Assembly (NCBI GenBank): GCA_017630995.1
Contig: JAGBUD010000164.1
Location: 1-5,230, forward strand
Direction of reading: 5' to 3'
DNA length: 5,230 nucleotides
DNA from: Clostridia bacterium
GTDB lineage: Bacteria > Bacillota_A > Clostridia > Oscillospirales > CAG-272
Below the pieces are notes generated by a model. The model worked only from the letters and a program-made list of their open reading frames with translations, did no database searches and was not told where the DNA came from. The translations under genes and the position numbers were made by a program. Shown one piece after another: positions 4,432 through 5,230 of this stretch. How positions within the stretch are numbered: position 1 is the stretch's first letter; every line of letters starts with the position of its first letter.

Positions 4432-5230
4432 ATGAAATTCGCGGTTTTGGGCTTTGGTGGCAGAGGCAGCACCTACGCTCATTTTGTTAAATATTACGGC
4501 AGTGACGTTGTTGCTGTTTGCGACCCCGATATAACTAAAAAGGAATTGGCTATGTCCTACGGTATGCCTGAGGACGCATTTTATACAGACGAGGACGAGT
4601 TTTTTGCGGCGGGTAAGCTTGCTGACGCGCTCGTTATCGCAACCCTTGACGATATGCATTACCGCCAAGCGATGAAAGCGCTCGACGTTGGATACGATAT
4701 ATTGCTCGAAAAGCCTATTGCAATGACGCTTGCGGAGTGCGAGGCTATAAGAGATAAGGCGCAAAAGGTGGGTGCAAAGGTCGTTGTTTGTCACGTACTT
4801 CGTTACTCACCGTACTATATGAAGATGAAAGAGGTGCTTGATTCGGGCGTGGCGGGTGAAATCGTTTGCCTTGAGCTGACCGAGAAAATCGGGTACTATC
4901 ATTACGCGCACTCATACTGTCGCGGAAATTGGAGAAACACAGATATTTCCGCTCCCCTTATTCTTGCAAAAAATTGCCACGACACAGATATGATTTGTTG
5001 GCTTATAGGTAAGAAATGCCTTTCCGTAAGCTCGCTTGGCAGCCTTAAATATTTCAAAGAAGAAAACGCTCCCGAGGGCAGCGCAAAGTATTGCTTTGAA
5101 TGTCCGCACAAGGATACGTGCAAGTATTCCTGCTTCGCTATTTATAATAACGAGGAATATGAAAAGGTGGCGGGTCTTGAAAGCACGGCAGACTCGGCTC
5201 AACCAAGGAAGAAATTGACAGAAACCTTAA
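4432..5230 (+). CDS. Gfo/Idh/MocA-family NAD(P)-dependent oxidoreductase, 3' truncated, probable frameshift
   Basis: The frame opens at ATG 4432 after AAAGGA (4420-4425, 6-base spacing) and is still open at the window end, giving 266 residues plus one base. The N-terminal Rossmann fold shows GFGGRG (7-12) for the dinucleotide, and VAVCDPD follows at the end of the second strand. LLEKPIAMT contains the family's EKP (93-95) with the conserved Lys94. NCHDTDMICWLIG (181-193) supplies the substrate-side His183 and Asp186 region. After that comes an insert with cysteines 221, 224, 230 and 234 (C-x2-C-x5-C-x3-C), seen in one branch of the family and possibly a structural metal site. Members oxidise or reduce sugars, inositols or related compounds in the cytoplasm. 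The substrate here is unknown. Full proteins of this branch are, from memory, about 400 residues, so roughly the last third is missing. From codon 250 (about 5179) the frame looks wrong, and reading one frame over restores a family-like sequence. A strong promoter of its own lies upstream. Confidence 0.9.
   Translation, partial: MKFAVLGFGGRGSTYAHFVKYYGSDVVAVCDPDITKKELAMSYGMPEDAFYTDEDEFFAAGKLADALVIATLDDMHYRQAMKALDVGYDILLEKPIAMTLAECEAIRDKAQKVGAKVVVCHVLRYSPYYMKMKEVLDSGVAGEIVCLELTEKIGYYHYAHSYCRGNWRNTDISAPLILAKNCHDTDMICWLIGKKCLSVSSLGSLKYFKEENAPEGSAKYCFECPHKDTCKYSCFAIYNNEEYEKVAGLESTADSAQPRKKLTETL
5179..5183 (+). other. Probable one-base deletion (frameshift) in the oxidoreductase gene
   Basis: The sequence reads GAAAG. 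In the current frame the protein after AGL (residues 247-249) becomes ESTADSAQPRKKLTETL, which looks unlike the family. Adding one A (GAAAAG) gives EKHGRLGSTKEEIDRNL through to the window end, a charged helical segment that looks natural for this branch. The site is a short A-run near the end of the window, so a sequencing or assembly error is at least as likely as a true mutation. Confidence 0.6.

Noticed and set aside
5036..5218. 60-residue + strand frame overlapping the oxidoreductase
   Set aside because: It is an Arg/Lys-rich shadow frame. It is also not the frame that restores the oxidoreductase after the suspected frameshift, since that frame starts at 5184 and runs open to the end.

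Overview
The window looks like a piece of a mid- to low-GC Gram-positive anaerobe, most likely an uncultured clostridial (Firmicutes) genome of gut type. This rests on strong purine-rich Shine-Dalgarno sites (AAGGA, GGAG, GGGAGGGG), textbook TATAAT promoters with 17-bp spacers, short intergenic gaps and the protein families present. The species cannot be named from this stretch. Both ends cut through the gene context, so this may be a contig fragment.

Left part (1-1971, all + strand): the end of, or a very small, unidentified acidic ORF (1-162) is followed by a cytosolic-looking C39-like cysteine peptidase (216-809) and a two-domain SGNH/GDSL esterase (844-1971). The gaps are 53 and 34 bases, and the last two genes share an identical 12-base leader around their ribosome-binding sites. 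They are probably co-transcribed. A strong bidirectional hairpin terminator (1980-2016) closes this unit.

Middle part (2038-4294): a 12-helix MFS transporter on the - strand (2038-3354) and an AraC-family regulator on the + strand (3536-4294) diverge from a 181-base intergenic region. That region has one recognisable promoter for each gene. Between them lies a direct repeat GAACAATAT x2 with a 19-base period. It sits just upstream of the transporter's -35 box and abuts the regulator's own -35 box, the arrangement expected if the regulator activates the transporter and limits itself.

Right part (4295-5230): a near-consensus extended -10 promoter drives a Gfo/Idh/MocA-type NAD(P)-dependent oxidoreductase, cut by the window end. 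A sequence resembling the GAACAATAT operator lies just upstream of that promoter. The reading frame of this oxidoreductase appears to break at about 5179-5183, where adding one A to a short A-run restores a family-like sequence.

Taken together, the right two-thirds reads as a small regulated uptake and oxidation module for a sugar, polyol or organic acid. The esterase could remove acyl groups from the imported substrate inside the cell. The substrate cannot be inferred, and the link between the left operon and the right module is proximity only. I see no mobile element, CRISPR array, tRNA or rRNA, and no clearly novel system. The points most worth following are the operator architecture, the signal-peptide-less C39-like peptidase and the probable frameshift.
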